Source of the DNA: JBBQRS01 sp038214535
GTDB lineage: Bacteria > Chloroflexota > Anaerolineae > CG2-30-64-16
NCBI GenBank assembly: GCA_038214535.1
Contig: JBBQRS010000024.1
Span: 1 to 47,036, forward strand
Direction: 5' to 3'
DNA: 47,036 nt
Part shown: in pieces, positions 17,661 to 25,069 of the stretch
Layout: every line of letters begins with the position of its first letter
Position numbering within the stretch: the stretch's first letter is position 1
Made by a program: the position numbers and the translations under genes
Notes under the pieces: generated by a model
Database searches by the model: none
What the model saw: the letters and a program-made list of their open reading frames with translations, nothing else
What the model was told of the DNA's origin: nothing

Positions 17661-17687
17661 AACGGCTGAAGCCGTCACTACGAAGGA
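17661..17687. repeat. half copy of the MITE-core repeat
   Basis: AACGGCTGAAGCCGTCACTA followed by CGAAGGA matches one arm of the hairpin in the elements at 1572-1700 and 18258-18384. It lies upstream of the secreted-protein gene and 26 bases downstream of the flavodoxin stop. Confidence 0.6.
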
Positions 17688-17712
17688 TGGTAGGAATCGG
17701 CTCTCCGTCCGG

Positions 17713-18186
17713 TCAAGCGGTGATTTGCCCCGCCCATTGCGCGGCGCGTTCGAGTTCGCCGTCCTTCAAGGGGCCTTCCGAATCCAGTACGATGAAGCCT
17801 TCAGGGAGCGCCGCCTGGGTTCCGCCCTTTTTGACCAGCGCGGCGGCGATCGGTTCGGCCGCGTAGCCGAACACTTTGACAAGGACCGGCAGAACTCGCG
17901 CCCCGGCATCGGCGACGGCAATACGGGTGTCGAAGCCTGCGACCTTGACGCCCTGCAAGCTGCCCGGCGCGAGGCGCTTCAGCCAGGCTTTTGTGTCGGG
18001 GCTGGCGCTGAAGGCGCGCGTGGGCGAGCCGACGATGAGCAAGCTCAACCCCGCCAACTGTGCCGCGCCAACGTCTTGCACGCGCATGACGGCGACCTCC
18101 ATGGAAGCGGCGAGCGCGTCGCCGATGGCGCGGGTGATCTTTTCCGTGTTGCCGAAAAACGAGTCGTAGATGACCAGAGCTTTCAT
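17713..18186 (-). CDS. flavodoxin domain protein
   Basis: A 157-residue cytoplasmic FMN protein. The phosphate-binding loop is YDSFFGNTEKIT near the N-terminus (canonical T/S-x-T-G-N-T), then LLIVGSPTRAFSASPDTKAWL with the W-loop region and VAGFDTRI, typical of the short flavodoxin-like family. It would carry electrons with an unknown partner. It lies between two repeats and is co-oriented with the downstream secreted protein, but they are probably separate. The RACo system needs an electron donor and a flavodoxin could serve; that is only a guess. Confidence 0.85.
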   Translation of the reverse strand: MKALVIYDSFFGNTEKITRAIGDALAASMEVAVMRVQDVGAAQLAGLSLLIVGSPTRAFSASPDTKAWLKRLAPGSLQGVKVAGFDTRIAVADAGARVLPVLVKVFGYAAEPIAAALVKKGGTQAALPEGFIVLDSEGPLKDGELERAAQWAGQITA

Positions 18187-18257
18187 GCGGCAATCCTTCC
18201 ACGCGGTAGGGGTATCTGTGAAGCTATACGCAAAACCCGACGGCAGGTTGCACTAAA

Positions 18258-18384
18258 AGCCCATCCAAAAACCACCAGATCATCATGTATTACCCTTTGT
18301 AGTGACGGCTTCAGCCGTTGTGTTGCCCCTCAACGGCTAAAGCCGTCACTACAAAGGAGAATGATGCGCAGTTTTCGGATAGAT
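18258..18384. mobile_element. MITE-like element, copy 3
   Basis: The left end is CCCATCCAAAAACC (near 18260-18273) and the right end GTTTTCGGATAGATG (18371-18385). The inner hairpin arms are 18294-18320 and 18331-18357, complementary apart from one mismatch. It lies between the flavodoxin start (18186) and the glucarate-dehydratase-like stop (18393), again directly 3' of a gene on the minus strand. Confidence 0.75.
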
Positions 18385-18392
18385 GCCTGGAA

Positions 18393-19676
18393 TTACCAGC
18401 GGGTGGGTTGGAAGGCCCAGCCGGGTTGCACCTTTTGCATCTCGACCGCGTCATCGCGGCGGGTGAGGCCGCAACGGAGGTAGTTCTCATGTAACGCGGC
18501 CAGCGCGGCGCGGTCGAGCTCGATGCCCAGGCCAGGGGTTGTGGGCACAAGGAGCGCGCTGTCCTCGAAGGTGAAGCGCCCGCCGACCAGCACTTCCTCC
18601 GATTGCCAGGGGTAGTGCGTGTCGCAGGCATAGGTGAGGTTGGGCACGGCGGCGGCGAGGTGCGTCATGGCGGCCAGCGAGATGCCGACGTGGCTGTTAG
18701 AGTGCATGGAGAGGCCGCGCCCGAAGGTGCGACAGATGCGCGCCAGCTCAACCGAGGCGCGCAGCCCGCCCCAGAAGTGATGATCGCTGAGGATGATGTC
18801 CTCTGACCCCAGGCGCACGCTGCCGGGGATGTGCTCGAAGGCGGTGGTCGCCATGTTGGTGGCGAGCGGGATATCGAGAGCGCGGCGCACCTGGGCCATC
18901 GCCTCCTGGCCGCGCACGGGGTCTTCGTAGTATTCCAGTGCGCCCGCCAACTTACGTCCGGCGGCGATGGCCGTTTCCACTTGCCAGATGGCGTTGGGAT
19001 CGAGCCGGAGCGGCACGCCGGGGCTAAAAGCGTCGCGCAGGGCCAGGATGGCCGCGACTTCCTCGTCGGGCGGGAAGACGCCGCCCTTGAGCTTGATGGA
19101 CTTGAAGCCGAACTCGGTGCACATCGCCTGGGCCTGCGCGACGATCCCGGCTGGGTCGAGCGCGGCGCGCTGGCGGGCGGCGGGCCAGCCGACGGCGTTG
19201 GGATCCGTGCCAAAGCCCAGTTCACCGCCCGCGCCCTCGTATTTGTAGAAGAGATAGGCGGAGAAGTCTACGCGGTCGCGCACGCGTCCACCGAGCAGGT
19301 CGCACACGGGGCGGCCCGTCGCCTTGCCCATGATGTCGAGGCAGGCAACCTCGATGGCGCTGTAGATGTGGAGGATGCGATGGTGTTCCCAGGTGGTCAA
19401 GTTGTGCGTCGCGCCTTCCGCGCCGAATTGCGCGAACAGAGCGGCATAGATCGCGTTGAGCTGGAAGGGGTCATAGCCGGTGATGATCTCGGCGGCGCTA
19501 CGCAAGGCGGCCGTGGTCTCGGCGCTGCCGGGAACCTCGCCTAAGCCTGAAATGCCGTCATCCGTGACGATTTCGATGATGGTGCGCAGGGCATAGGGCG
19601 CGTGCAACCCGGCCGCGTTGAGCAGCGGCGGGTCGGTGATGGCGATGGGGGTGACGTGCATTTCCGCGATGTGCAT
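18393..19676 (-). CDS. gudD: glucarate dehydratase-like enolase-superfamily enzyme
   Basis: A 427-residue enzyme of the enolase superfamily. It begins like glucarate dehydratases (VTPIAITDPPLLNAAGLHAP) and keeps their catalytic neighbourhood: IKLKGGVFPPDEE (catalytic Lys), LDPNAIWQVETA, LEYYEDPVRGQEAM, TNMATTAFEHI, SDHHFWGGL, HSNSHVGIS (catalytic His) and CDTHYPWQ. GudD dehydrates D-glucarate or L-idarate to 5-keto-4-deoxyglucarate. The protein has the usual length of about 430-450. The sugar-acid pathway partner (KDG aldolase) is not here, so galactarate or another aldarate could be the real substrate. The ATG at 19676 matches the family start and follows AAGGAC. Confidence 0.75.
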   Translation of the reverse strand: MHIAEMHVTPIAITDPPLLNAAGLHAPYALRTIIEIVTDDGISGLGEVPGSAETTAALRSAAEIITGYDPFQLNAIYAALFAQFGAEGATHNLTTWEHHRILHIYSAIEVACLDIMGKATGRPVCDLLGGRVRDRVDFSAYLFYKYEGAGGELGFGTDPNAVGWPAARQRAALDPAGIVAQAQAMCTEFGFKSIKLKGGVFPPDEEVAAILALRDAFSPGVPLRLDPNAIWQVETAIAAGRKLAGALEYYEDPVRGQEAMAQVRRALDIPLATNMATTAFEHIPGSVRLGSEDIILSDHHFWGGLRASVELARICRTFGRGLSMHSNSHVGISLAAMTHLAAAVPNLTYACDTHYPWQSEEVLVGGRFTFEDSALLVPTTPGLGIELDRAALAALHENYLRCGLTRRDDAVEMQKVQPGWAFQPTRW

Positions 19677-19692
19677 GGGGCAAAGTCCTTTT

Positions 19693-19770
19693 TACCACGA
19701 AGATGGGGAAGAAGTATACAAGTAGATAGGTAGACAAGGAAACAAGGAGGCAGGAAAGCGAGGGACAGTT
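19693..19770. repeat. purine-rich intergenic repeat
   Basis: ACCACGAAGATGGGGAAG followed by repeated ACAAGTAGATAGGTAGACAA and GGAAACAAGGAGGCAGGAAA. The second part recurs near 4036-4080 and 40328-40372. It has no coding potential and no clear hairpin. Confidence 0.5.
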
Positions 19771-19855
19771 CGTAAGGGGACAAGGTAGCGCAGGATACGG
19801 AACGGAGAGGGGTTTGGGAGTATAATGCGTTCATCTCATTGGGAGGGATAGGACA

Positions 19856-20065
19856 ATGGCTTATACAGTGACGTTGAAGGTGCCGAATATCTCGTGCCAT
19901 CATTGCACGATGACGATCGAGCGTGAGACGAAGGATTTACCGGGCGTGGAGAAGGTGGAAGGGAACGTCGAGGAACGGACGGCGACCTTCATGCTGGAGA
20001 ACGAACAGGCGCTGGATGCGGTGAAAGAGACGCTGGCGGAGATTGGGTATCCGGCGGCGGGGTGA
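19856..20065 (+). CDS. copZ: copper chaperone with HMA domain (CopZ-like)
   Basis: A 69-residue single heavy-metal-associated domain. The metal site is ISCHHCTMTIE (C-x2-C), in the ferredoxin-like beta-alpha-beta fold that continues LPGVEKVEGNVEER and ALDAVKETLAEIGY. Such small proteins carry Cu(I) to CopA-type ATPases, and copA is the next gene. The ATG at 19856 follows GGGAGGG. A -10 box TATAAT (19821-19826) lies upstream, but a good -35 is not visible. The His inside C-H-H-C differs from the usual MTCGHC. Confidence 0.85.
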   Translation: MAYTVTLKVPNISCHHCTMTIERETKDLPGVEKVEGNVEERTATFMLENEQALDAVKETLAEIGYPAAG

Positions 20066-20089
20066 GAGGTTTGGGTTGCGGGAGCGTTT

Positions 20090-20194
20090 GGACCACGAAG
20101 GCGCAAGGGGCGCGAAGGAATTCTTCGCGATCTTCGCGATCTTCGCGATCTTCGCGCTTCGCGAACTTCGTGATACTTCGCGCCTTCGTGGTCC
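20090..20194. repeat. inverted repeat with internal 9-bp tandem repeat
   Basis: GGACCACGAAGGCGC (20090-20104) pairs with GCGCCTTCGTGGTCC (20180-20194). Between them is a tandem array of TTCGCGATC, three full units with degenerate neighbours (about 20122-20160). The whole piece lies between copZ and copA and would form a long hairpin, which could set the ratio of chaperone to pump. Tandem slippage is likely. Confidence 0.75.
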
Positions 20195-20218
20195 ACATAT
20201 TTCGATTTGAAGGAACCT

Positions 20219-22852
20219 ATGGAAAAAATAGCTGACACGCCGGTGGAGCGCATTACCCTGCCGATTACGGGGATGACGTGCGCGAATTGCTCGGCGACCA
20301 TCGAGCGCAATCTGAAGAAGATGCCGGGTGTGACCGAGGTAAACGTTAACTACGCCACGGAGAAGGCGAGCGTGGCGTTCGACCCCGCGCTGGTTAACGA
20401 AGAGAAGATGCGCGTGCTGGTGGGCGACCTGGGCTATGGCGTGGCAACCGGGCGCATCGAGATTCCGGTGAGCGGGATGACGTGCGCGAATTGCGCGGCG
20501 ACCATCGAGCGGAACCTGAAGAAGGTTCCGGGGGTGGTGGACGCGACCGTCAACCTGGCGACCGAGCGCGCAAGCATCGAATTTATCCCCACGATTGCGG
20601 GTTACGCGGACTTCAAGAAGAAAATCGAAGATATCGGATACGGGGTGATTGAAGCCGACGGCGCGAGTGCGGGCGCGACGCGGCGCGATGTCGAAGCGGA
20701 GGCGCGCGAGGCGGAGGTCGCCAAACAGCGCCGGCTGCTGCAAATCGGCGTGACGTTGACCGTGCCGATCTTCCTGCTGAGCATGGGGATGACGCTGGGG
20801 CTCGTGCCGCACGCGGCGTGGGTCAACTGGGTGCTGTTTGCGCTGGCGACGCCAGTGCAGTTCTACGTGGGCAAGCAGTATTACGTGGGCGCGTATAAGG
20901 CGCTGAAGAACGGCAGCACAAATATGGACGTGCTGATCGCGCTGGGGTCATCGGCGGCGTATTTCTACAGCGTGGCGGTGCTGCTCTTCCCGACGCTGGG
21001 CTACATGACCTTCTTTGAGACCTCGGCGCTGATTATTACGCTGATCCTGGTGGGCAAGTATCTGGAGGCGGTCGCGAAGGGGCGCACCAGCTCGGCCATC
21101 AAGGCGCTGATCGGGTTGCAGCCGAAGACCGCGCGGGTGGTGCGCAACGGGGTCGAAACGGACGTGCCGGTGGAGGACGTGCGGCTGGGCGATACGCTGA
21201 TCGTGCGGCCCGGCGAGAAGATCGCGGTGGATGGCGTGGTGATGGACGGCCGGTCGTCGGTGGATGAATCCATGCTGACGGGCGAGAGCCTGCCGGTGGA
21301 CAAGCGCCCGGGCGATGAGGTGATCGGCGCGACGATCAACGCGTCGGGGATGTTGACGATCCAAGCGACGAAGGTGGGCGCGGACAGCGCGCTGGCGCAG
21401 ATCATCCGGCTGGTGGAGGAGGCGCAGGGCAGCAAGGCGCCGATCCAGGCGCTGGCGGATCGCGTGTCGGGCATCTTCGTGCCGGTGGTGATCAGCATCG
21501 CCGTCCTGACCTTCCTCTTCTGGTTCTTCGTGGCGAAGGCCGGCTTCACGCTGGCGATGGTGAACATGGTGGCGGTGCTGGTGATCGCGTGCCCGTGCGC
21601 GCTGGGGCTGGCGACGCCGACGGCGATCATGGCGGGGACGGGCCGCGCGGCGCAAAACGGCATCCTGTTCCGCAGTTCGGAGGCGCTGGAGCGCACGGAG
21701 CAGGTCAAAGTTATCGTGCTGGATAAAACGGGGACGATCACGCAGGGGAAGCCGGCGGTCACAGATATTATCACAACCACCCCCGCCCTGCTGGGTCTCG
21801 CCGCGGCCGCGGAACGCGGGTCGGAGCATCCGCTGGGGCAGGCGATTGTGAGAGCCGCGGAAGATGCCGGGATCACGCTGAGCAAGCCGGAGGCGTTCGA
21901 GGCGGTGGCCGGGCAAGGCATCCGCGCGGAGGTGGCCGAGCATCATGTGGTCGTTGGGACGACGCGTCTTATGTCAAATGAAGGTGTGGCAACGGATGCG
22001 TGGCATGCGGCGGGAAGTAACGGGAATGGGGCATCGCAGCCGGCAGGCGAGGCGTTCCCACGGGCTATCGTGGACGGCAACGGTTTGTCCTTGGATGCAA
22101 AGCCAGGGGTTGAGGTTGTCTCGCCGGGGAACGCCTCGCCCCTACAGGTGGTGGCGCGGCTCCAGGGCGAAGGCAAGACGGCGATGCTGGTGGCGGTGGA
22201 CGGGCAGATCGCCGGGGTAATCGGCGTGGCGGACACGGTGAAGGAAAGCTCGGCGGCGGCGATTGCGGCATTGCAGGCGCAGGGGCTGCGGGTGGTGATG
22301 CTGACGGGTGACAATCAGCGGACGGCGGAAGCGATTGCGGCGCAAGTCGGCATCACGGACGTGATCGCGGAGGTGCTGCCCGGCGATAAGGCGGCGGTGG
22401 TCAGGGCGATACAGAGCGGCGAACGGCAAATGGCGGGTGGCGAATGGCAGGTGGCAGATGGCAAATCGCCGATGGCGGATGGCGATCCGCCATCGGCTGT
22501 CGTCGCGATGGTGGGGGATGGGGTGAACGATGCGCCGGCGCTGGCGCAGGCCGATGTAGGGATGGCAATCGGGACGGGCGCGGACGTGGCGATGGCGACG
22601 GCGGGGGTCACGCTGATGAGCGGCGAGCTGAACGGCGTAGCAAAGGCGATCGCGCTGAGCCGGGGGACGATGAAGACGATCCGGCAGAATTTGTTCTGGG
22701 CGTTCTTCTATAATGTGCTGCTGATCCCGGTGGCCGTGGCGGGGCTGCTGCACAACGCGCCGTGGCTGGCCGCGGGGGCGATGGCGTTCTCCTCGATCTT
22801 CGTGGTGACGAACTCGCTGCGGCTGCGGGGGATAAAGCTGGGGGGCGTTTAG
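20219..22852 (+). CDS. copA: copper-translocating P1B-type ATPase
   Basis: An 877-residue Cu(I) export ATPase of the inner membrane. Two N-terminal HMA domains each carry GMTCANC. Then follow TGES (actuator, about 353), CPC in the membrane (IACPCALGLATPTAI, about 458-460), the phosphorylation site DKTGT (about 501-505), and GDGVNDAPAL (about 766), with conserved C-terminal TM segments. I chose ATG 20219 because it follows an AAGGA site; the TTG at 20207 would add four residues. Odd: two extra segments in the nucleotide-binding region, residues about 600-643 and 736-761, coincide with repeat DNA and are absent from ordinary CopA sequences as I remember them. It works with CopZ upstream and probably with DUF411 downstream. 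Confidence 0.95.
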   Translation: MEKIADTPVERITLPITGMTCANCSATIERNLKKMPGVTEVNVNYATEKASVAFDPALVNEEKMRVLVGDLGYGVATGRIEIPVSGMTCANCAATIERNLKKVPGVVDATVNLATERASIEFIPTIAGYADFKKKIEDIGYGVIEADGASAGATRRDVEAEAREAEVAKQRRLLQIGVTLTVPIFLLSMGMTLGLVPHAAWVNWVLFALATPVQFYVGKQYYVGAYKALKNGSTNMDVLIALGSSAAYFYSVAVLLFPTLGYMTFFETSALIITLILVGKYLEAVAKGRTSSAIKALIGLQPKTARVVRNGVETDVPVEDVRLGDTLIVRPGEKIAVDGVVMDGRSSVDESMLTGESLPVDKRPGDEVIGATINASGMLTIQATKVGADSALAQIIRLVEEAQGSKAPIQALADRVSGIFVPVVISIAVLTFLFWFFVAKAGFTLAMVNMVAVLVIACPCALGLATPTAIMAGTGRAAQNGILFRSSEALERTEQVKVIVLDKTGTITQGKPAVTDIITTTPALLGLAAAAERGSEHPLGQAIVRAAEDAGITLSKPEAFEAVAGQGIRAEVAEHHVVVGTTRLMSNEGVATDAWHAAGSNGNGASQPAGEAFPRAIVDGNGLSLDAKPGVEVVSPGNASPLQVVARLQGEGKTAMLVAVDGQIAGVIGVADTVKESSAAAIAALQAQGLRVVMLTGDNQRTAEAIAAQVGITDVIAEVLPGDKAAVVRAIQSGERQMAGGEWQVADGKSPMADGDPPSAVVAMVGDGVNDAPALAQADVGMAIGTGADVAMATAGVTLMSGELNGVAKAIALSRGTMKTIRQNLFWAFFYNVLLIPVAVAGLLHNAPWLAAGAMAFSSIFVVTNSLRLRGIKLGGV
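22046..22140. repeat. palindromic repeat inserted in frame in copA (insertion 1)
   Basis: GGCGAGGCGTTCCC (22046-22059) is exactly complemented by GGGAACGCCTCGCC (22127-22140), about 67 bases apart. GTCTCGCCGGGGAACGCCTC and CCCCTACAGG look like an intergenic repeat. It encodes a low-complexity stretch between LMSNEG and QGEGKTAM, where CopA normally has only a short linker. Confidence 0.75.
22423..22500. repeat. GGATGGC-type repeat inserted in frame in copA (insertion 2)
   Basis: Repeats of GGCAAATGGC, GGCGAATGGC and GGCAGATGGC lead into the palindrome GATGGCGGATGGCGATCCGCC followed by ATCGG. It is read as about 25 residues (SGERQMAGGEWQ, ADGKSPMADGDPP) between the AAVVRAIQ helix and VVAMVGDG, where ordinary CopA has about five residues. 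Confidence 0.75.
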
Positions 22853-22899
22853 CACCGAATTACGCGAATTGCACGAATAATATTTGACTGGCGAAGAAG

Positions 22900-22934
22900 G
22901 CACAGGGCCGGGAATCATCTCCCCGGCCCTGTGC
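22900..22934. terminator. bidirectional terminator between copA and the DUF411 gene
   Basis: GCACAGGGCCGGG (22900-22912) pairs with CCCGGCCCTGTGC (22922-22934) around a 9-base loop between two convergent genes. The T-rich tail is only moderate (ATTATTTG on the plus side), so strength is uncertain. Confidence 0.6.
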
Positions 22935-22938
22935 GCGA

Positions 22939-23403
22939 TTATTTGTAGCTGGCGTAGACTTCCGTCTTGCCGTTCTTGTCGAAGGCGATTACTTCGTACG
23001 GTTGGGTTGGTTCGCCTTCGATATCCATGCCGGGGGAGCCGGCGGGCATACCGGGCACGGCGAGACCCGCGATAGCCGGGCGCTCGGCGAGCAACCGGCG
23101 GATATCCTTAGCCGGGACGTGTCCCTCGATGATGTAGCCATCCACGATGGCCGTGTGGCAGCCCTGGAGTTCGACAGGCACGGGGTAGCGGTTACGGATG
23201 GACGCCACGTCCTTGACGTCTTCGATGACCACGGTAAACCCGTTTGCCGCCATGTAGTCGCTCCAGTCGCCACAGCAGCCTCAGGTGGGCGACTTGTAGA
23301 CGGTGACCGCGCCGGCGGCATCGGCAGGGGCCGCGACGGGCACACGCGCGGCGCACGCAGCCACGAGTAACACGGCCAGCAACGCGACGCTAATTGAACG
23401 CAT
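22939..23403 (-). CDS. DUF411 lipoprotein with in-frame UGA at a conserved Cys (selenocysteine candidate)
   Basis: Read through the TGA at 23283-23281, the frame is 155 codons and encodes a 154-residue protein. Residues 1-17 are a lipoprotein signal (SVALLAVLLVAAC, lipobox LVAAC, C17). The DUF411 core then starts VTVYKSPT, where residue 41 is the TGA, followed by GCCGDW. The family has KSPTCGCCxxW at this point, so the stop codon replaces the first Cys of C-G-C-C. Downstream it has the normal DUF411 sequence: GCHTAIVDGYIIEGHVPA and GLAVPGMPAGSPGMD. The ATG at 23403 has a strong GGAGGT site and its own promoter. DUF411 proteins are metal-site proteins found near copper resistance genes, as here. 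It may be a true selenoprotein, a nonsense mutation or a base-call error. Without readthrough the product is a 40-residue fragment; internal starts at 23253 would lack the Cys motif. Confidence 0.7.
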
Positions 23404-23455
23404 CACGTGACACCTCCTATCGGGATTTTATGTAACTTTTGATACTATACGGGTA

Positions 23456-23484
23456 ATGATATGATGGATGGGGGAATCTGTCAA
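23456..23484 (-). promoter_or_regulatory. promoter of the DUF411 gene
   Basis: On the minus strand TTGACA (23484-23479), a 17-base spacer and TATCAT (23461-23456). The start would be near 23449, about 46 bases before the ATG. A near-palindrome CGTATAGTATC lies just downstream. Confidence 0.7.
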
Positions 23485-23544
23485 CGCGCGTGGGGGTGCG
23501 GGGTTTGGACCACGAAAGACGCGAAAGAACGCGAAGGGGAGGTC

Positions 23545-23573
23545 TTGCCGGGTCACCGCGCGGAAGGTATAAT
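23545..23573 (+). promoter_or_regulatory. promoter upstream of the hypothetical gene at 23624
   Basis: TTGCCG (23545-23550), a 17-base spacer and TATAAT (23568-23573). Directly upstream (about 23508-23545) is a short CACGAAG-type repeat. Confidence 0.6.
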
Positions 23574-23623
23574 CGGGGCAGGAATTGCACGCTCGCGTTG
23601 GGAGAGTAGAGAAGATCAAGAAC

Positions 23624-23977
23624 ATGGAAGACGAGATTAGACGTTTTCAGTGGATGCGGAAGGCGGAAGGCGGTCAGGCCTTCGGAAACAAGATGGAGAT
23701 ACGGCCGCTAACCGAAGAAGCCTTTCAGAAACATGTGTTCCCACGCCTGCGCAAGGGTGCTGGCAATACCCTGATGGAACACCAGGCCAAGTACCCGAAT
23801 GTGACTCACTATGCGGTGGTCTGGCGTTGGAACGACACCGAGTGGCAGTTCCATAGAGATGGCTCGCTCGAAGAACTTGTGTGGCCGGTTCAGGACTCAC
23901 CCTGGGCGATTGAGGTTGACAGCTTCGAAAGCCAACAGGCCGTTCAGTACGGTCAAACAGCGGATAGTGATATTTGA
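23624..23977 (+). CDS. hypothetical protein, 117 aa
   Basis: Begins MEDEIRRFQWMRKAEGGQAF and ends QQAVQYGQTADSDI. It is rich in Trp and charged residues (VVWRWNDTEWQFHRDGSLEE, LVWPVQDSPWAIEVDSF) and looks soluble, but I recognise no family. The ATG at 23624 is preferred; a TTG at 23585 would add 13 residues. A good promoter lies just upstream. It is followed by the restriction-modification genes, 69 bases away, and has higher GC than they do, so it is more likely a flanking native gene than part of that island. Confidence 0.5.
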   Translation: MEDEIRRFQWMRKAEGGQAFGNKMEIRPLTEEAFQKHVFPRLRKGAGNTLMEHQAKYPNVTHYAVVWRWNDTEWQFHRDGSLEELVWPVQDSPWAIEVDSFESQQAVQYGQTADSDI

Positions 23978-24046
23978 CTTTCGCAGTGGTGACTCAACTG
24001 CTTTTTTACAGATGACGGACTCGCCCAAATGTGCTAAAATGGAAGT

Positions 24047-25069
24047 ATGAACGGATTAATGACCGATACAGCCGTATTAGAAAAGTTTACTTTCATTGAT
24101 CTCTTCGCCGGGATCGGTGGGATTCGACTCGCGTTCGAACGCGCTGGAGGCGAGTGTGTTTTTTCATCCGAGTGGGATGATATGGCACAGAAAACCTACG
24201 AGGCGAATTTTGGAGAAACACCGGCCGGTGATATCAGGGAAATTGATGTACATGAAATCCCCGATCATGATATTCTAGCCGCGGGCTTTCCCTGTCAACC
24301 GTTTAGCATTGCCGGTGTGAGCAAACACAATGCTCTGGGTAATAGTCATGGATTTGAACACGCCACACAGGGCACATTGTTTTTCAACGTTGCACGAATC
24401 ATTGATGCGAAGCGACCCAGGGCCTTTCTTCTTGAAAACGTCAAGAATCTTACAAGTCACGACAAAGGCAAAACTTTTCGCGTTATCAAGCAAACGCTTA
24501 TTAACGAACTGGGGTATCACGTTTACTTCAAAGTACTTGATGCCCGGACCGTTGTTCCTCAGCACCGCGAAAGGATATACATCGTTGGCTTCAGAGAGCC
24601 AACTGTGTTTGAATTTCCAAAGTTACCCGATCTTCAGCCAAAATTGAGTGATATTCTGGAAGATACAGTCCCTGCAAAGTACACGTTGACAGATAATCTC
24701 TGGACTTATCTCCAGAATTACGCCGAGAAACACCGCGCCAAGGGAAACGGTTTTGGATACGGGCTTGCGGATTTTGAAGGCGTGACGCGTACATTGAGCG
24801 CACGCTATTATAAAGATGGATCGGAGATTCTCATTCCGCAGTCGGGTCAAAACCCCCGGCGGCTTACTCCTCGTGAATGTGCACGACTCATGGGTTTCCC
24901 TGAATCCTACAAGATCGTGTGCAGTGATACCAGAGCCTATAAACAGTTTGGAAATTCAGTAGTTGTGCCCGTAGTCGAGCGCGTGGCTAAAGAACTTGTG
25001 CAATGTCTACAGAATCGCACGACCCCGGCAGGACAATACAAGCTCCTGGAAAGATCAGCCGAATACTGA
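24047..25069 (+). CDS. DNA (cytosine-5) methyltransferase
   Basis: A 340-residue C5 methyltransferase with the standard motif order: I (FIDLFAGIGGIRLAF), IV with the catalytic Cys83 (GFPCQPFSIAG), VI (ENVKN at 130-134), VIII (QHRERIYIVGF), a short target-recognition region, IX (RRLTPRECARLMGFPESY) and X (FGNSVVVPVV). It methylates the target of the linked endonuclease to protect host DNA. ATG at 24047 or 24059 are both possible. A -10-like TAAAAT lies at 24035-24040, only 6 bases from the first ATG, so the message may be leaderless; the -35 is poor. Codon usage and GC are lower than in the flanking genes, fitting recent transfer. The C-terminal codons overlap the glycosylase gene by 67 bases. 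Confidence 0.93.
   Translation: MNGLMTDTAVLEKFTFIDLFAGIGGIRLAFERAGGECVFSSEWDDMAQKTYEANFGETPAGDIREIDVHEIPDHDILAAGFPCQPFSIAGVSKHNALGNSHGFEHATQGTLFFNVARIIDAKRPRAFLLENVKNLTSHDKGKTFRVIKQTLINELGYHVYFKVLDARTVVPQHRERIYIVGFREPTVFEFPKLPDLQPKLSDILEDTVPAKYTLTDNLWTYLQNYAEKHRAKGNGFGYGLADFEGVTRTLSARYYKDGSEILIPQSGQNPRRLTPRECARLMGFPESYKIVCSDTRAYKQFGNSVVVPVVERVAKELVQCLQNRTTPAGQYKLLERSAEY

Noticed and set aside
16469..17866. 465-codon plus-strand frame after lgt
   Set aside because: It lies opposite a signal-peptide protein and the flavodoxin gene, shows no domain pattern and begins in repeat DNA.
20122..20160. CRISPR-like short repeats between copZ and copA
   Set aside because: The units are 9 bases with no spacers; it is a simple tandem repeat within an inverted repeat.
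22939..23253. DUF411 as a short protein starting at the ATG at 23253
   Set aside because: This start lacks a ribosome site and would remove the signal peptide and the entire Cys motif, although both are encoded in frame upstream with a promoter and GGAGGT site.
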